Below are positions 1 through 6,619 of a stretch of DNA of 9,520 bases, one piece after another. The stretch is from an uncultured Kineothrix sp. (GTDB lineage Bacteria > Bacillota > Clostridia > Lachnospirales > Lachnospiraceae): contig CAJUMD010000122.1 in assembly GCA_910587275.1 (NCBI GenBank), positions 1-9,520 of the forward strand, in the 5' to 3' direction. The translations under genes and the position numbers were made by a program. Within the stretch, counting starts at the first letter, position 1; the number at the start of each line of letters is the position of its first letter. The notes under the pieces were generated by a model that saw only the letters and a program-made list of their open reading frames with translations, was not told where the DNA came from and ran no database searches.

Positions 1-2
1 TA

Positions 3-1298
3 ACCGCATTTGCCCTTCCCATTTTCCTCGGCAACCTGTTCCAGCAGTTATACAATACCGCCGATTCCCTGATTGTCGGCAATTTTCTCGGCAGCAATGC
101 CCTTGCCGCCGTCAGTTCCTCCGGCAACCTGATTTTTCTCATGGTGGGCTTCTTCAACGGCATCGCTATGGGTGCCGGCGTAGTGATTGCCAGGTATTAC
201 GGGGCGAAGGAGTTTGACCGGGTGCGGAAATCCGTACATACTACAATTGCCTTAGGCATCGCGGCAGGGATTGTCCTCACCGTAGCGGGAACCATTCTCA
301 CTTCCCGCATTTTGGTATGGATGGGTACCCCGGCAGACGTACTGCCCGAATCCACCACGTATTTCCGCATATATTTCATGGGCTCCCTCTCATTTGTCAT
401 GTACAACATTTTCGTGGGCATTCTCCAGTCCGTGGGCGACAGCAGGCATCCTTTGGCATACCTGATTTTCTCCTCCGTCGTCAACGTCCTGTTAGACCTG
501 CTCTTTGTGGGTGTCATGGGTTTCGGCGTGGGAGCTGCCGCTCTGGCGACCATCCTTTCCCAGTTCCTCAGCGCCCTGTTGTGCCTGTACCGGCTGGTAT
601 ACAAAAGCCCGGAAGATTACCGGGTCATTCTGCGCAGCATCCGTTTTGACCTGCCCATGCTAAAGCAGATTATCGCAAACGGCCTGCCTGCCGGATTCCA
701 AAATTCCATCATCGCCTTTGCCAATGTCATCGTCCAGTCCAATATTAATAAATTCGGCAAAATGGCGGTGGCAGGCTGCGGTGCCTATTCCAAAATCGAA
801 GGCTTCGGGTTCCTCCCCATCACCTGTTTCTCCATGGCGCTGACCACCTTCATCAGCCAAAACCTTGGGGCGAAACAGTACGGACGGGCAAAGAAAGGGG
901 CGCGCTTTGGCATCCTCTGCTCCATAGCCATGGCGGAACTGGTCGGCATATTCCTCTACCTCACCATTCCCGTGCTCGTCCGCGCCTTCAACCGGACACC
1001 GGAAGTCATCGCCTATGGTACGGCACAGGCAAGGACCGTCACGCTCTTTTATTTCCTGCTCTCCTTCTCCCACTGCATCGCCGGCATACTGAGGGGCGCG
1101 GGAAAGGCTTCCGTCCCCATGTTCACCATGCTATGCTCCTGGTGCATCATCCGTGTCACCTACATTACCGTTATCCTGCGCCTGATTCCCGACATCCGCA
1201 TGATTTTCTGGGCGTACCCGCTGACATGGTCCATCAGTTCCGTCGTTTTCCTCGTTTACTTCCTTAAGGCAGACTGGGTACACGGGTTTGAAAAGTAA
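3..1298 (+). CDS. MATE family efflux transporter (5' truncated by window)
   Basis: Inner-membrane antiporter of the MATE family, which exports drugs or other organic cations in exchange for Na+ or H+. The reading frame is open from position 3, so 431 residues are visible. Family members are usually about 450 residues, so only the start and roughly 20 residues are missing. The internal ATG at 141 is not the start, because the codons before it already read as transporter (LPIFLGNLFQQLYNTADSLI). The protein shows the usual two-fold repeat: the LPIFLGNLFQQLYNTADSLI segment in the first half is echoed by GLPAGFQNSIIAFANVIVQS in the second, and about twelve hydrophobic segments run throughout. The C-terminus (HGFEK) ends in TAA. 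The gene is convergent with the minus-strand block. The MATE assignment is firm; the substrate cannot be told from sequence. Confidence 0.93.
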   Translation, partial: TAFALPIFLGNLFQQLYNTADSLIVGNFLGSNALAAVSSSGNLIFLMVGFFNGIAMGAGVVIARYYGAKEFDRVRKSVHTTIALGIAAGIVLTVAGTILTSRILVWMGTPADVLPESTTYFRIYFMGSLSFVMYNIFVGILQSVGDSRHPLAYLIFSSVVNVLLDLLFVGVMGFGVGAAALATILSQFLSALLCLYRLVYKSPEDYRVILRSIRFDLPMLKQIIANGLPAGFQNSIIAFANVIVQSNINKFGKMAVAGCGAYSKIEGFGFLPITCFSMALTTFISQNLGAKQYGRAKKGARFGILCSIAMAELVGIFLYLTIPVLVRAFNRTPEVIAYGTAQARTVTLFYFLLSFSHCIAGILRGAGKASVPMFTMLCSWCIIRVTYITVILRLIPDIRMIFWAYPLTWSISSVVFLVYFLKADWVHGFEK

Positions 1299-1345
1299 AA
1301 CGGGTAAGGCGGGACACCCCAAACAGCGTTCCCATGCCTTACCCG
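1291..1345 (-). terminator. Intrinsic terminator of the minus-strand apt-rel-MBL genes
   Basis: CGGGTAAGGC (1301-1310) and GCCTTACCCG (1336-1345) form a perfect 10-bp stem that can extend through GGGA/TCCC. Read on the minus strand, the stem is followed by TTTTACTTTT, as expected for Rho-independent termination downstream of the MBL hydrolase. The T-tract overlaps the last codons of the convergent MATE gene. On the plus strand no T-run follows the stem, so it is a poorer terminator for MATE. A second AT-rich inverted repeat (1347-1356 with 1365-1374, 10 bp perfect) lies at the end of the MBL gene and might help there. Confidence 0.75.
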
Positions 1346-1354
1346 GATAATCTG

Positions 1355-1987
1355 TTACTGTACAAACAGATTATACTTCTTCTCCTCACCGATGCTTGTC
1401 ACTTCCCCGTGCCCCGGATATACTTTTGTCCCGTCGGGCAGCACAAACAGTTTTTCTTTGACGGAACGGATCAGTTCTCCCATGCTTCCGGTAGGGAAAT
1501 CCGTCCTTCCCACGGAGCCCTGGAACAGGGTATCCCCGCTGACCAGTATGCCGTCTTCCCCAAAATAATAGCAGCAGCTTCCCACCGTATGGCCCGGCGT
1601 GGCAATGACTTTACAGGTCATTCCCGCAACCGTAACTTCCTCGCCATCCTTTACATAACGGTTGGGCTTCACCGTGTAAGCGCGCCCTGCATTTTCGGAC
1701 ACGTTATTCCCGGCATCCTCGCATACCGTCTGTTCCCCCTCATAAGCGTATATCTTCGCCCCTGACAGCTCCCGCAGCCTGCGGCTTCCCCAAATATGGT
1801 CGAAATGACCGTGGGTCAGGAAGATTCCGGCTACCTGGAACCCGTTTTTCCCCAGCGTTTCATAAATGTATTCTCCTTTATCCGCAGGGTCAAAGAATAT
1901 TACCTCCTTGCTCCCTTCCCTGTATACAAAATAACAGTTCGTCTGACAGATTCCAAGAACCATCCGCCCGATTTTTAATTCCGACAT
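1355..1987 (-). CDS. MBL-fold metallo-hydrolase (glyoxalase II-like)
   Basis: A 210-residue cytoplasmic zinc hydrolase of the metallo-beta-lactamase fold, in the short glyoxalase II/YcbL-like group that hydrolyses thioesters or related small substrates. Metal ligands are in order: THGHFDH at 58-64 (H59, H61, D63, H64), H133 in PGHTVGS, D152 in SGDTLF and H193 in PGHGE, so the active site is intact. Start chosen at 1987: an AGGAG sits about six bases before this ATG, and family homology begins at MSELKIG. The frame stays open to a GTG at 2071, but the 28 extra residues (rich in R, C and H) look non-coding and have no ribosome site. It lies 85 bases downstream of rel and is probably the last gene of that transcript; apt-rel-MBL clustering is common in clostridia. 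True substrate unknown. Confidence 0.9.
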   Translation of the reverse strand: MSELKIGRMVLGICQTNCYFVYREGSKEVIFFDPADKGEYIYETLGKNGFQVAGIFLTHGHFDHIWGSRRLRELSGAKIYAYEGEQTVCEDAGNNVSENAGRAYTVKPNRYVKDGEEVTVAGMTCKVIATPGHTVGSCCYYFGEDGILVSGDTLFQGSVGRTDFPTGSMGELIRSVKEKLFVLPDGTKVYPGHGEVTSIGEEKKYNLFVQ

Positions 1988-2072
1988 ATTTTTCTCCTTT
2001 CCGTGCGCTCCACATGCCGTTGCCGGCCACATGCTCTGCCGTATGCAGCAAATACGCCTGTGCCTTTTCACG

Positions 2073-4403
2073 TTATCCGGTCGTCCTCTCGATATCCACC
2101 ACGCTGTCGATGGTTAAAATCTTTTCAATAATCCTGTTCAGTTCCTCCCGGCTGCGCACTTCAAAAGAAGTAGACATTGTTGCCAGCCCCTGCTTGCTGA
2201 CCCTGGTATTCATGGACAGGATATCGATGTTTTTCTCCGTCAGCGCCTTGGAAACATCCGCCAAAAGCCCGCTGCGGTTATTGGCATAGATCTTAATTTC
2301 CGAAAAATATTTCTCCCCCGTCACTTCCTCCGGCGACTTCTGCCACTCCGCATCAATTAAACGTACCCGCTCCAGCTCCGGCATGTGCATAATGTTGACA
2401 CAGTCCGTCCTGTGGATGGAAATCCCCCTGCCCCTCGTAACGAATCCGACAATTTCATCCCCTGGCACCGGACTGCAGCATTTGGAGAAACGTACTGCCA
2501 CATCATGGATTCCCTTCACCACAATACCGCTCCTGGACCTGGTGGACAAAGGTTTTGCATGGGCGCTTTCCACCACCGCCGCCAGCACTTCCTCATCCGT
2601 CAGCTCCTTCTTGTGGTCCTTGTCATACATTTCCAGCATTCGGTTGATGATCTGCCCTTCCTTTAAGCCGCCGTGCCCGATTGCCGCATAAACCGAATCC
2701 CAATCCTTAAACCCGTATTTTTTCATGATGGCATTCATGTATTCGGGTATCATGATTTCCTGGGTGTTCACCGACTTCGCCTTGCAGTAGGAAGCCATCA
2801 TTTCTTTTCCTTTAACGATATTGTCTTCCTTTAGCTGGTTCTTGAACCATTGGTTAATTTTACTTTTCGCCTGCGTGCTTTTCACCACGTTCAGCCAGTC
2901 CCGGCTGGGACCTTTGGAATTTTGGGAAGTCAGGATTTCGATGCGGTCCCCATTCCTGATTTCATAATCGATAGTCACCAGCTTCCCGTTCACCCTTGCG
3001 CCAATCAGCTTATTGCCCACCGCACTGTGGATACTGTAAGCGAAATCAATAGGCGTGGAACCTGCCGGAAGGTTTTTCACATCGCCGGTGGGAGTAAAGC
3101 AGTACACGCTGTCGGAAAATAAATCCAAATCGTTTTTCAACAGGTTCATAAACTCCCTGTTGTCGGACATATCCTGCTGCCACTCCAAAATCTGCCGCAG
3201 CCATGCCAGCTTCTCTTCCTCCTGTCCTTCCACCTTCCTGCCATCGGAAGCCTCCTTGTATTTCCAATGGGCGGCAATGCCGTACTCCGCCGCCTTATGC
3301 ATCTCATACGTCCGTATCTGTATCTCAAAGGGCTGCCCGCTGGTACCGATTAACGTGGTATGCAGCGACTGATACATATTCGCCTTCGGCATGGCGATAT
3401 AATCCTTAAAACGCCCCGGAATGGGCTTATACATCTCATGGATAACTCCCAGCGCGCCGTAACAGTCCTTAACCGAGTCCACGATAATGCGCACCGCAAA
3501 CAGGTCATAAATCTGGTCGATGGTCTTATCCTGGTTTTTCATTTTCTTGTAAATGCTGAAAAAATGCTTGACACGCCCGTCAATCTGTGCGCGTATCCCC
3601 GCATTTTCAATATGCCGGCTTACTTCATTCACGATATTCTGGATATAACGCTCCCGCTCGCTTTTACGGATTGCAATTTTATCCACCAAATCATAATAAA
3701 CCTCCGGCTCCAGATACTTTAAGGAAAGGTCATCCAGTTCCACCTTAATCTTGGAAATACCGAGCCGCTGGGCAATGGGCGCGTAAATATCCAGCGTCTC
3801 CCTCGCAATCCGCTGCTGCTTTTCCGGCGGCATGTGCTTTAACGTCCGCATGTTATGCAGGCGGTCGGCAAGTTTGATGATGATGACGCGGATGTCCTTT
3901 GCCATGGCAAGGAACATCTTGCGCAGATTCTCCGCCTGCAGCTCCAGCCGGTCCGGCGTCTTTCCTTCATAATCGCCGGGAATCTGCAACAGTTGCAGTT
4001 TCGTCACTCCATCCACCAAAAGCGCCACATCGGAGCCGAACTCCCGCGTAATTTCTTCTTCCGTCATGATGGTATCTTCCACCACGTCATGCAAAAGCCC
4101 TGCCGCAATGGTTTCCTTATCCATTTCCAAATCCGCCAGTATGATTGCCACACATAACGGATGGATGATATACGGCTCCCCGGACTTGCGCACCTGTTCC
4201 TTATGGGCATCGTATGCCGTCTGATATGCTTTTTCAATCAGTGAAATATCATCCGAAGGGTGGTAACGGCGCACATGGGAAATAAGGTCCTGATACAACT
4301 GTTCAGGACTTTGGAATTCCTGGATGGCTTCGATCCTTCCGTCATCAAATACCACACCTTTGCCTTCGATTGTCACTTTGCTCTTTTCTTCTGTCATATT
4401 CAT
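2073..4403 (-). CDS. rel: Bifunctional (p)ppGpp synthetase/hydrolase, RelA/SpoT family
   Basis: Stringent-response enzyme that makes pppGpp/ppGpp from ATP plus GTP/GDP when amino acids run out, and hydrolyses it back. About 776 residues, full length for Rel. Domains in order (numbered from the ATG at 4403): HD hydrolase about 45-200, with IIHP near 80, LLHDVVED near 103-110 and LADRLHNMRTL near 178-188; synthetase about 235-400, with GRFKDYIAMPK at 330-340, YQSLHT and EIQIRT; TGS about 433-492; a zinc-finger CC pair at 642-643 (KCCSPVPGDEIVGF); and a C-terminal ACT domain from about 700. Intact HD residues plus the RFKD motif point to a true bifunctional Rel rather than a synthetase-only RelA (EXDD type). 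The start is uncertain: GTG 4406, ATG 4403 and ATG 4397 are all in frame. The ribosome site is weak, although GGTGAT just before 4397 could pair with 16S rRNA. It follows apt by about 125 bases. Confidence 0.96.
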   Translation of the reverse strand: MNMTEEKSKVTIEGKGVVFDDGRIEAIQEFQSPEQLYQDLISHVRRYHPSDDISLIEKAYQTAYDAHKEQVRKSGEPYIIHPLCVAIILADLEMDKETIAAGLLHDVVEDTIMTEEEITREFGSDVALLVDGVTKLQLLQIPGDYEGKTPDRLELQAENLRKMFLAMAKDIRVIIIKLADRLHNMRTLKHMPPEKQQRIARETLDIYAPIAQRLGISKIKVELDDLSLKYLEPEVYYDLVDKIAIRKSERERYIQNIVNEVSRHIENAGIRAQIDGRVKHFFSIYKKMKNQDKTIDQIYDLFAVRIIVDSVKDCYGALGVIHEMYKPIPGRFKDYIAMPKANMYQSLHTTLIGTSGQPFEIQIRTYEMHKAAEYGIAAHWKYKEASDGRKVEGQEEEKLAWLRQILEWQQDMSDNREFMNLLKNDLDLFSDSVYCFTPTGDVKNLPAGSTPIDFAYSIHSAVGNKLIGARVNGKLVTIDYEIRNGDRIEILTSQNSKGPSRDWLNVVKSTQAKSKINQWFKNQLKEDNIVKGKEMMASYCKAKSVNTQEIMIPEYMNAIMKKYGFKDWDSVYAAIGHGGLKEGQIINRMLEMYDKDHKKELTDEEVLAAVVESAHAKPLSTRSRSGIVVKGIHDVAVRFSKCCSPVPGDEIVGFVTRGRGISIHRTDCVNIMHMPELERVRLIDAEWQKSPEEVTGEKYFSEIKIYANNRSGLLADVSKALTEKNIDILSMNTRVSKQGLATMSTSFEVRSREELNRIIEKILTIDSVVDIERTTG

Positions 4404-4529
4404 CACCGGCTATCTTTTTTTGTTCACCGACCCCATACCTTTTCTGTATTACAATTACACCAAAATCCGTTCCCCCAGGCATTCTGCTTTCCAAACATGC
4501 ATCCGCAGTACGCCGCCAAACCGGAAAGG

Positions 4530-5057
4530 TTATTTCCCCTCATAACAAATGGCGGATTCCAACCGGTAATCCTTTAACCGCTCCCTGCCCCTCAGTCCGG
4601 CAAGCTCAATCATCACCACAATACCGACCACTATGCCGCCCAAAGATTCAATTAGCTGGATCATCGCTTCCGTCGTTCCCCCCGTGGCAATCAAATCGTC
4701 CACGATCAGCACCTTCTGCCCCGGACGTACGGAATCCTTATGCATCTCGATGGTTGCCGTACCGTATTCCAGCTCATAATCCACGGAAACCGTCTCGCAG
4801 GGCAGCTTCCCCTTTTTCCGGATCAGGACAAAAGGCTTCTTTAAATTATATGCAATCGGGGTCCCAAATATAAATCCCCTGGATTCCGGACCTGCCACTA
4901 CGTCAAAATCCAAGTCCTTTACCTTATCCTGCATCGTATCCACGGCAAGCTGCAGTCCGTCCGCATCCTGCAGTACGCTGGTCACATCCCTGAAAATAAT
5001 GCCCTCCTCCGGGAAATCCGGTATGCTTCTTACATATTCTTCCAATTTCTTCATCAT
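4530..5057 (-). CDS. apt: Adenine phosphoribosyltransferase
   Basis: Purine salvage enzyme converting adenine and PRPP to AMP and pyrophosphate in the cytoplasm. With the chosen start it is 175 residues, the normal length. The PRPP-binding signature VLIVDDLIATGGT lies at 116-128, and the VVAGPESRGFIFG segment at about 54-66 is typical of Apt. Three ATGs are possible: 5069, 5057 and 5054. GGAG six bases before 5057 and homology beginning at MKKLEEYVRSIPDFP favour 5057 or 5054. The extra MERV from 5069 is less likely, although AGGA precedes that one too. It is the first gene of the apt-rel-MBL unit, behind a near-consensus promoter and a leader of about 105 bases that can fold. Coupling apt to rel is common in Firmicutes and links adenine nucleotide salvage to alarmone metabolism. 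In many clostridia recJ comes before apt; here it is replaced by an HD-GYP regulator. Confidence 0.96.
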   Translation of the reverse strand: MMKKLEEYVRSIPDFPEEGIIFRDVTSVLQDADGLQLAVDTMQDKVKDLDFDVVAGPESRGFIFGTPIAYNLKKPFVLIRKKGKLPCETVSVDYELEYGTATIEMHKDSVRPGQKVLIVDDLIATGGTTEAMIQLIESLGGIVVGIVVMIELAGLRGRERLKDYRLESAICYEGK

Positions 5058-5163
5058 TACCCTCTCCATTCTTTCCTATGTACCTATGTATCTTACGATA
5101 TGTTCCCCGTTTTCCGGGAACGGTTCCCGTTTGGTATCGTCCCTTTACGAACCAAACCCGGTA
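5058..5163 (-). promoter_or_regulatory. Structured 5' leader of apt
   Basis: The transcript from the promoter at 5170-5198 would carry roughly 105 untranslated bases. Two inverted repeats are visible: GTTTGGT (5129-5135) with ACCAAAC (5151-5157), and GTTCCC (5102-5107) with GGGAAC (5116-5121) around a short loop. GGGAAC/GTTCCC segments also occur next to each other (around 5116-5128), so alternative pairings are possible. No T-run follows a stem in the apt direction, so this is not an obvious attenuator. I do not recognise purine, PRPP or ppGpp riboswitch cores in it. It may be just a stable leader; a role in regulation is inference. Confidence 0.4.
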
Positions 5164-5169
5164 ATTTTT

Positions 5170-5198
5170 ATTATATTCTTAATTTTTTATGAAGTCAA
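5170..5198 (-). promoter_or_regulatory. Sigma-A type promoter for apt-rel-MBL
   Basis: On the minus strand TTGACT (5198-5193) is separated by exactly 17 bases from a perfect TATAAT (5175-5170), in an A/T-rich spacer. This is the best promoter match in the window. The TGA stop codon of the upstream HD-GYP gene (5197-5195) lies inside the -35 hexamer, so the two units abut without any spacer. I see no terminator between them, so read-through from the HD-GYP gene is also possible. Confidence 0.8.
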
Positions 5199-6313
5199 TC
5201 GGCATCCTTTGGGAAAACGCCCTGCTTCTTGAAGCGGAAAAACTGTTTCTCCAGCAACATCTGTTCCTTCATTTGCAGGCACTCGTTAATTCGCTCCCCC
5301 ATATTGACAAACTGCGCCACCAAAGCGGGATCAAAATCCGCACCGCTTTTCTCCGCAATCATTGTCATGGAACGTTCATGGCTAAACGGTTTTTTGTAAG
5401 GGCGTTCCGAAGTCAGCGCATCGTATACGTCCACAATACTCATAATCCGCGCCACCAAAGGAATCTCCGTCCCTTTCAGCCCCTCCGGATACCCTTTCCC
5501 GTTCCACTTCTCATGATGGTATCTGGCAATCTGCTCCGCAATTCCCGCAAATTCCCTGTCGGGAATACGCTCCCCGATAAATTTGAATATTTCCCCGCCA
5601 ATCACGGAATGCAGCTTCATTTGCTCAAACTCGGCATCGCTTAAGGAACCCGCTTTGCGCAGGACCGCATCTTCCACCGCAATCTTTCCCACGTCATGGA
5701 GAGGCGCGGTACGGCAGGCTTTCTTTAACAGGGATTCCGGGAGCTGCTCCCTGTATTCGGGCAGTGTCACCAGATGCTCCACGAAAGCGGCAAAGTAAAT
5801 GGAGGTATTTTTCAAATGCCCTCCGGTCACGCCGTCCCTCGATTCCACCAGTCCGGCAAAACTGACCGTAATCAGGTCATACATCTTCTCGATTTCCTCC
5901 ACCTTTGCCTCTACCAATGCTTCCAGTCCCCGTTCATACTCCGCCAGGGCAATCTGCGTCTCGATTCTTTTCTTCATGACAATCGGCACGAAAGGTTTTG
6001 TGATAAAGTCCACAATCCCGCAGTTAAACCCCTCCACTTCCGTCTCCGGCCTGCTGTCCGCCGTAAGGAAAATCACCGGGATATTCTTATATTCCGGTTT
6101 TTTCTTTAAAATCTTAAGCATCTCATACCCGTCCATCTCCGGCATGATGATATCCAGAAGAATCAAATCCGGTATGACCTTTTCCAGTATTTGAAACCCC
6201 TCTGCCGCGGATAATGCCATATACAGTTCGTACGTATCTTCCAGCACCGTTCCCGCCGTCCTATGGTTCAGGTCCACATCATCCACCATTAATATCTTCT
6301 TTTTTTTCTCCAT
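5195..6313 (-). CDS. Response regulator with HD-GYP phosphodiesterase domain
   Basis: A 372-residue two-domain signalling protein. The N-terminal receiver domain (about 5-125) has the acidic pair D11/D12, phospho-acceptor D54 (LILLDIIMPEMDG), T84 and K106 (FITKP), all intact. A charged helical linker (about 122-148, rich in E and A) leads to an HD-GYP domain (about 150-345) with H166, H206/D207 (PLHDVGKI), H266/H267 (YHHEKWNGKGYP) and D295 (SIVDVYDALTS). Intact HD and GYP motifs predict hydrolysis of cyclic-di-GMP to pGpG/GMP, controlled by phosphorylation. No histidine kinase gene is visible next to it, so its partner is elsewhere. The ribosome site before 6313 (AAGGCGG, about five bases upstream) is moderate. 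It lies alone between groL and apt with a candidate promoter of its own. Activity on c-di-GMP rather than another cyclic dinucleotide is a family-based inference. Confidence 0.93.
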   Translation of the reverse strand: MEKKKKILMVDDVDLNHRTAGTVLEDTYELYMALSAAEGFQILEKVIPDLILLDIIMPEMDGYEMLKILKKKPEYKNIPVIFLTADSRPETEVEGFNCGIVDFITKPFVPIVMKKRIETQIALAEYERGLEALVEAKVEEIEKMYDLITVSFAGLVESRDGVTGGHLKNTSIYFAAFVEHLVTLPEYREQLPESLLKKACRTAPLHDVGKIAVEDAVLRKAGSLSDAEFEQMKLHSVIGGEIFKFIGERIPDREFAGIAEQIARYHHEKWNGKGYPEGLKGTEIPLVARIMSIVDVYDALTSERPYKKPFSHERSMTMIAEKSGADFDPALVAQFVNMGERINECLQMKEQMLLEKQFFRFKKQGVFPKDAD

Positions 6314-6386
6314 GCTATCCGCCTTTTCCCCATAAGTATCCGTTATACATCCAATCCGTTTAAATTTATAAAATATCCCTTATAAA

Positions 6387-6415
6387 ATAATATCAAAAAT
6401 ATCGGTTCATTGCAA
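6387..6415 (-). promoter_or_regulatory. Candidate promoter of the HD-GYP regulator
   Basis: TTGCAA (6415-6410) and TATTAT (6392-6387) on the minus strand are 17 bases apart, giving a leader of about 65 bases before the ATG at 6313. The surrounding DNA is A/T-rich, so other hexamers can be drawn. The -35 lies only five bases from the nearer copy of the 36-bp repeat. Confidence 0.5.
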
Positions 6416-6419
6416 CAGA

Positions 6420-6455
6420 CTTTGCCGACATTCTTCCTCTGCATGGGGCTGTGCA
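6420..6455. repeat. 36-bp direct repeat, copy A
   Basis: This stretch matches 6502-6537 at 31 of 36 positions, with the right half (GCATGGGGCTGTGCA) identical. It lies in the 306-base non-coding gap between groL and the HD-GYP gene. No coding potential is evident. Confidence 0.7.
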
Positions 6456-6511
6456 ATCGGGTAGGGGAATCTTTCCCCTACTCCGCGCGCCCCATGCGCC
6501 GCTTTGGCGGC
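6441..6511. repeat. Nested hairpins between the 36-bp repeats
   Basis: GTAGGGGAA (6461-6469) pairs with TTCCCCTAC (6473-6481) around a 3-base loop. Outside it, GCATGGGGC (6441-6449, inside repeat copy A) pairs perfectly with GCCCCATGC (6489-6497), enclosing the first hairpin. A third small stem, GCCGC/GCGGC (6498-6502 with 6507-6511), follows at once. Neither strand has a T-run after these stems, so they are not obvious terminators. The true groSL terminator lies at 6539-6576. Function unknown; a folded RNA or a repeat remnant are both possible. Confidence 0.55.
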
Positions 6512-6537
6512 ACACTTCCTTTGCATGGGGCTGTGCA
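6502..6537. repeat. 36-bp direct repeat, copy B
   Basis: Second copy of the repeat at 6420-6455, same orientation, starting 82 bases later. It ends two bases before the T-tract of the groSL terminator (as read on the minus strand), so groSL read-through transcripts would enter it first. Confidence 0.7.
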
Positions 6538-6538
6538 T

Positions 6539-6576
6539 AAAAAAGAACCGCGGGCATTCCATACTGCCCGCAGTTC
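6539..6576 (-). terminator. Intrinsic terminator of groS-groL
   Basis: On the minus strand GAACTGCGGGC (6576-6566) pairs with GCCCGCGGTTC (6555-6545), an 11-bp stem with one T-G wobble and a 10-base loop. Six T's (6544-6539) follow immediately. It begins 44 bases beyond the groL stop codon. This is a textbook Rho-independent terminator. Confidence 0.9.
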
Positions 6577-6619
6577 CATTAACCTATTTATACAATTCCT
6601 TCCGCAACGGAATTCCGCC

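Noticed and set aside
317..649. Plus-strand open frame within the MATE gene
   Set aside because: It overlaps the transporter in another frame, has no supporting ribosome site, and has a composition typical of an out-of-frame reading.
1988..2071. GTG-initiated 28-residue extension of the MBL hydrolase
   Set aside because: The extension has an unlikely composition and no ribosome site, whereas the ATG at 1987 has AGGAG at good spacing and begins the family homology.
5058..5163. Known riboswitch (purine, PRPP or ppGpp class) before apt
   Set aside because: I could not find the conserved core of any of these; only generic stems are visible.
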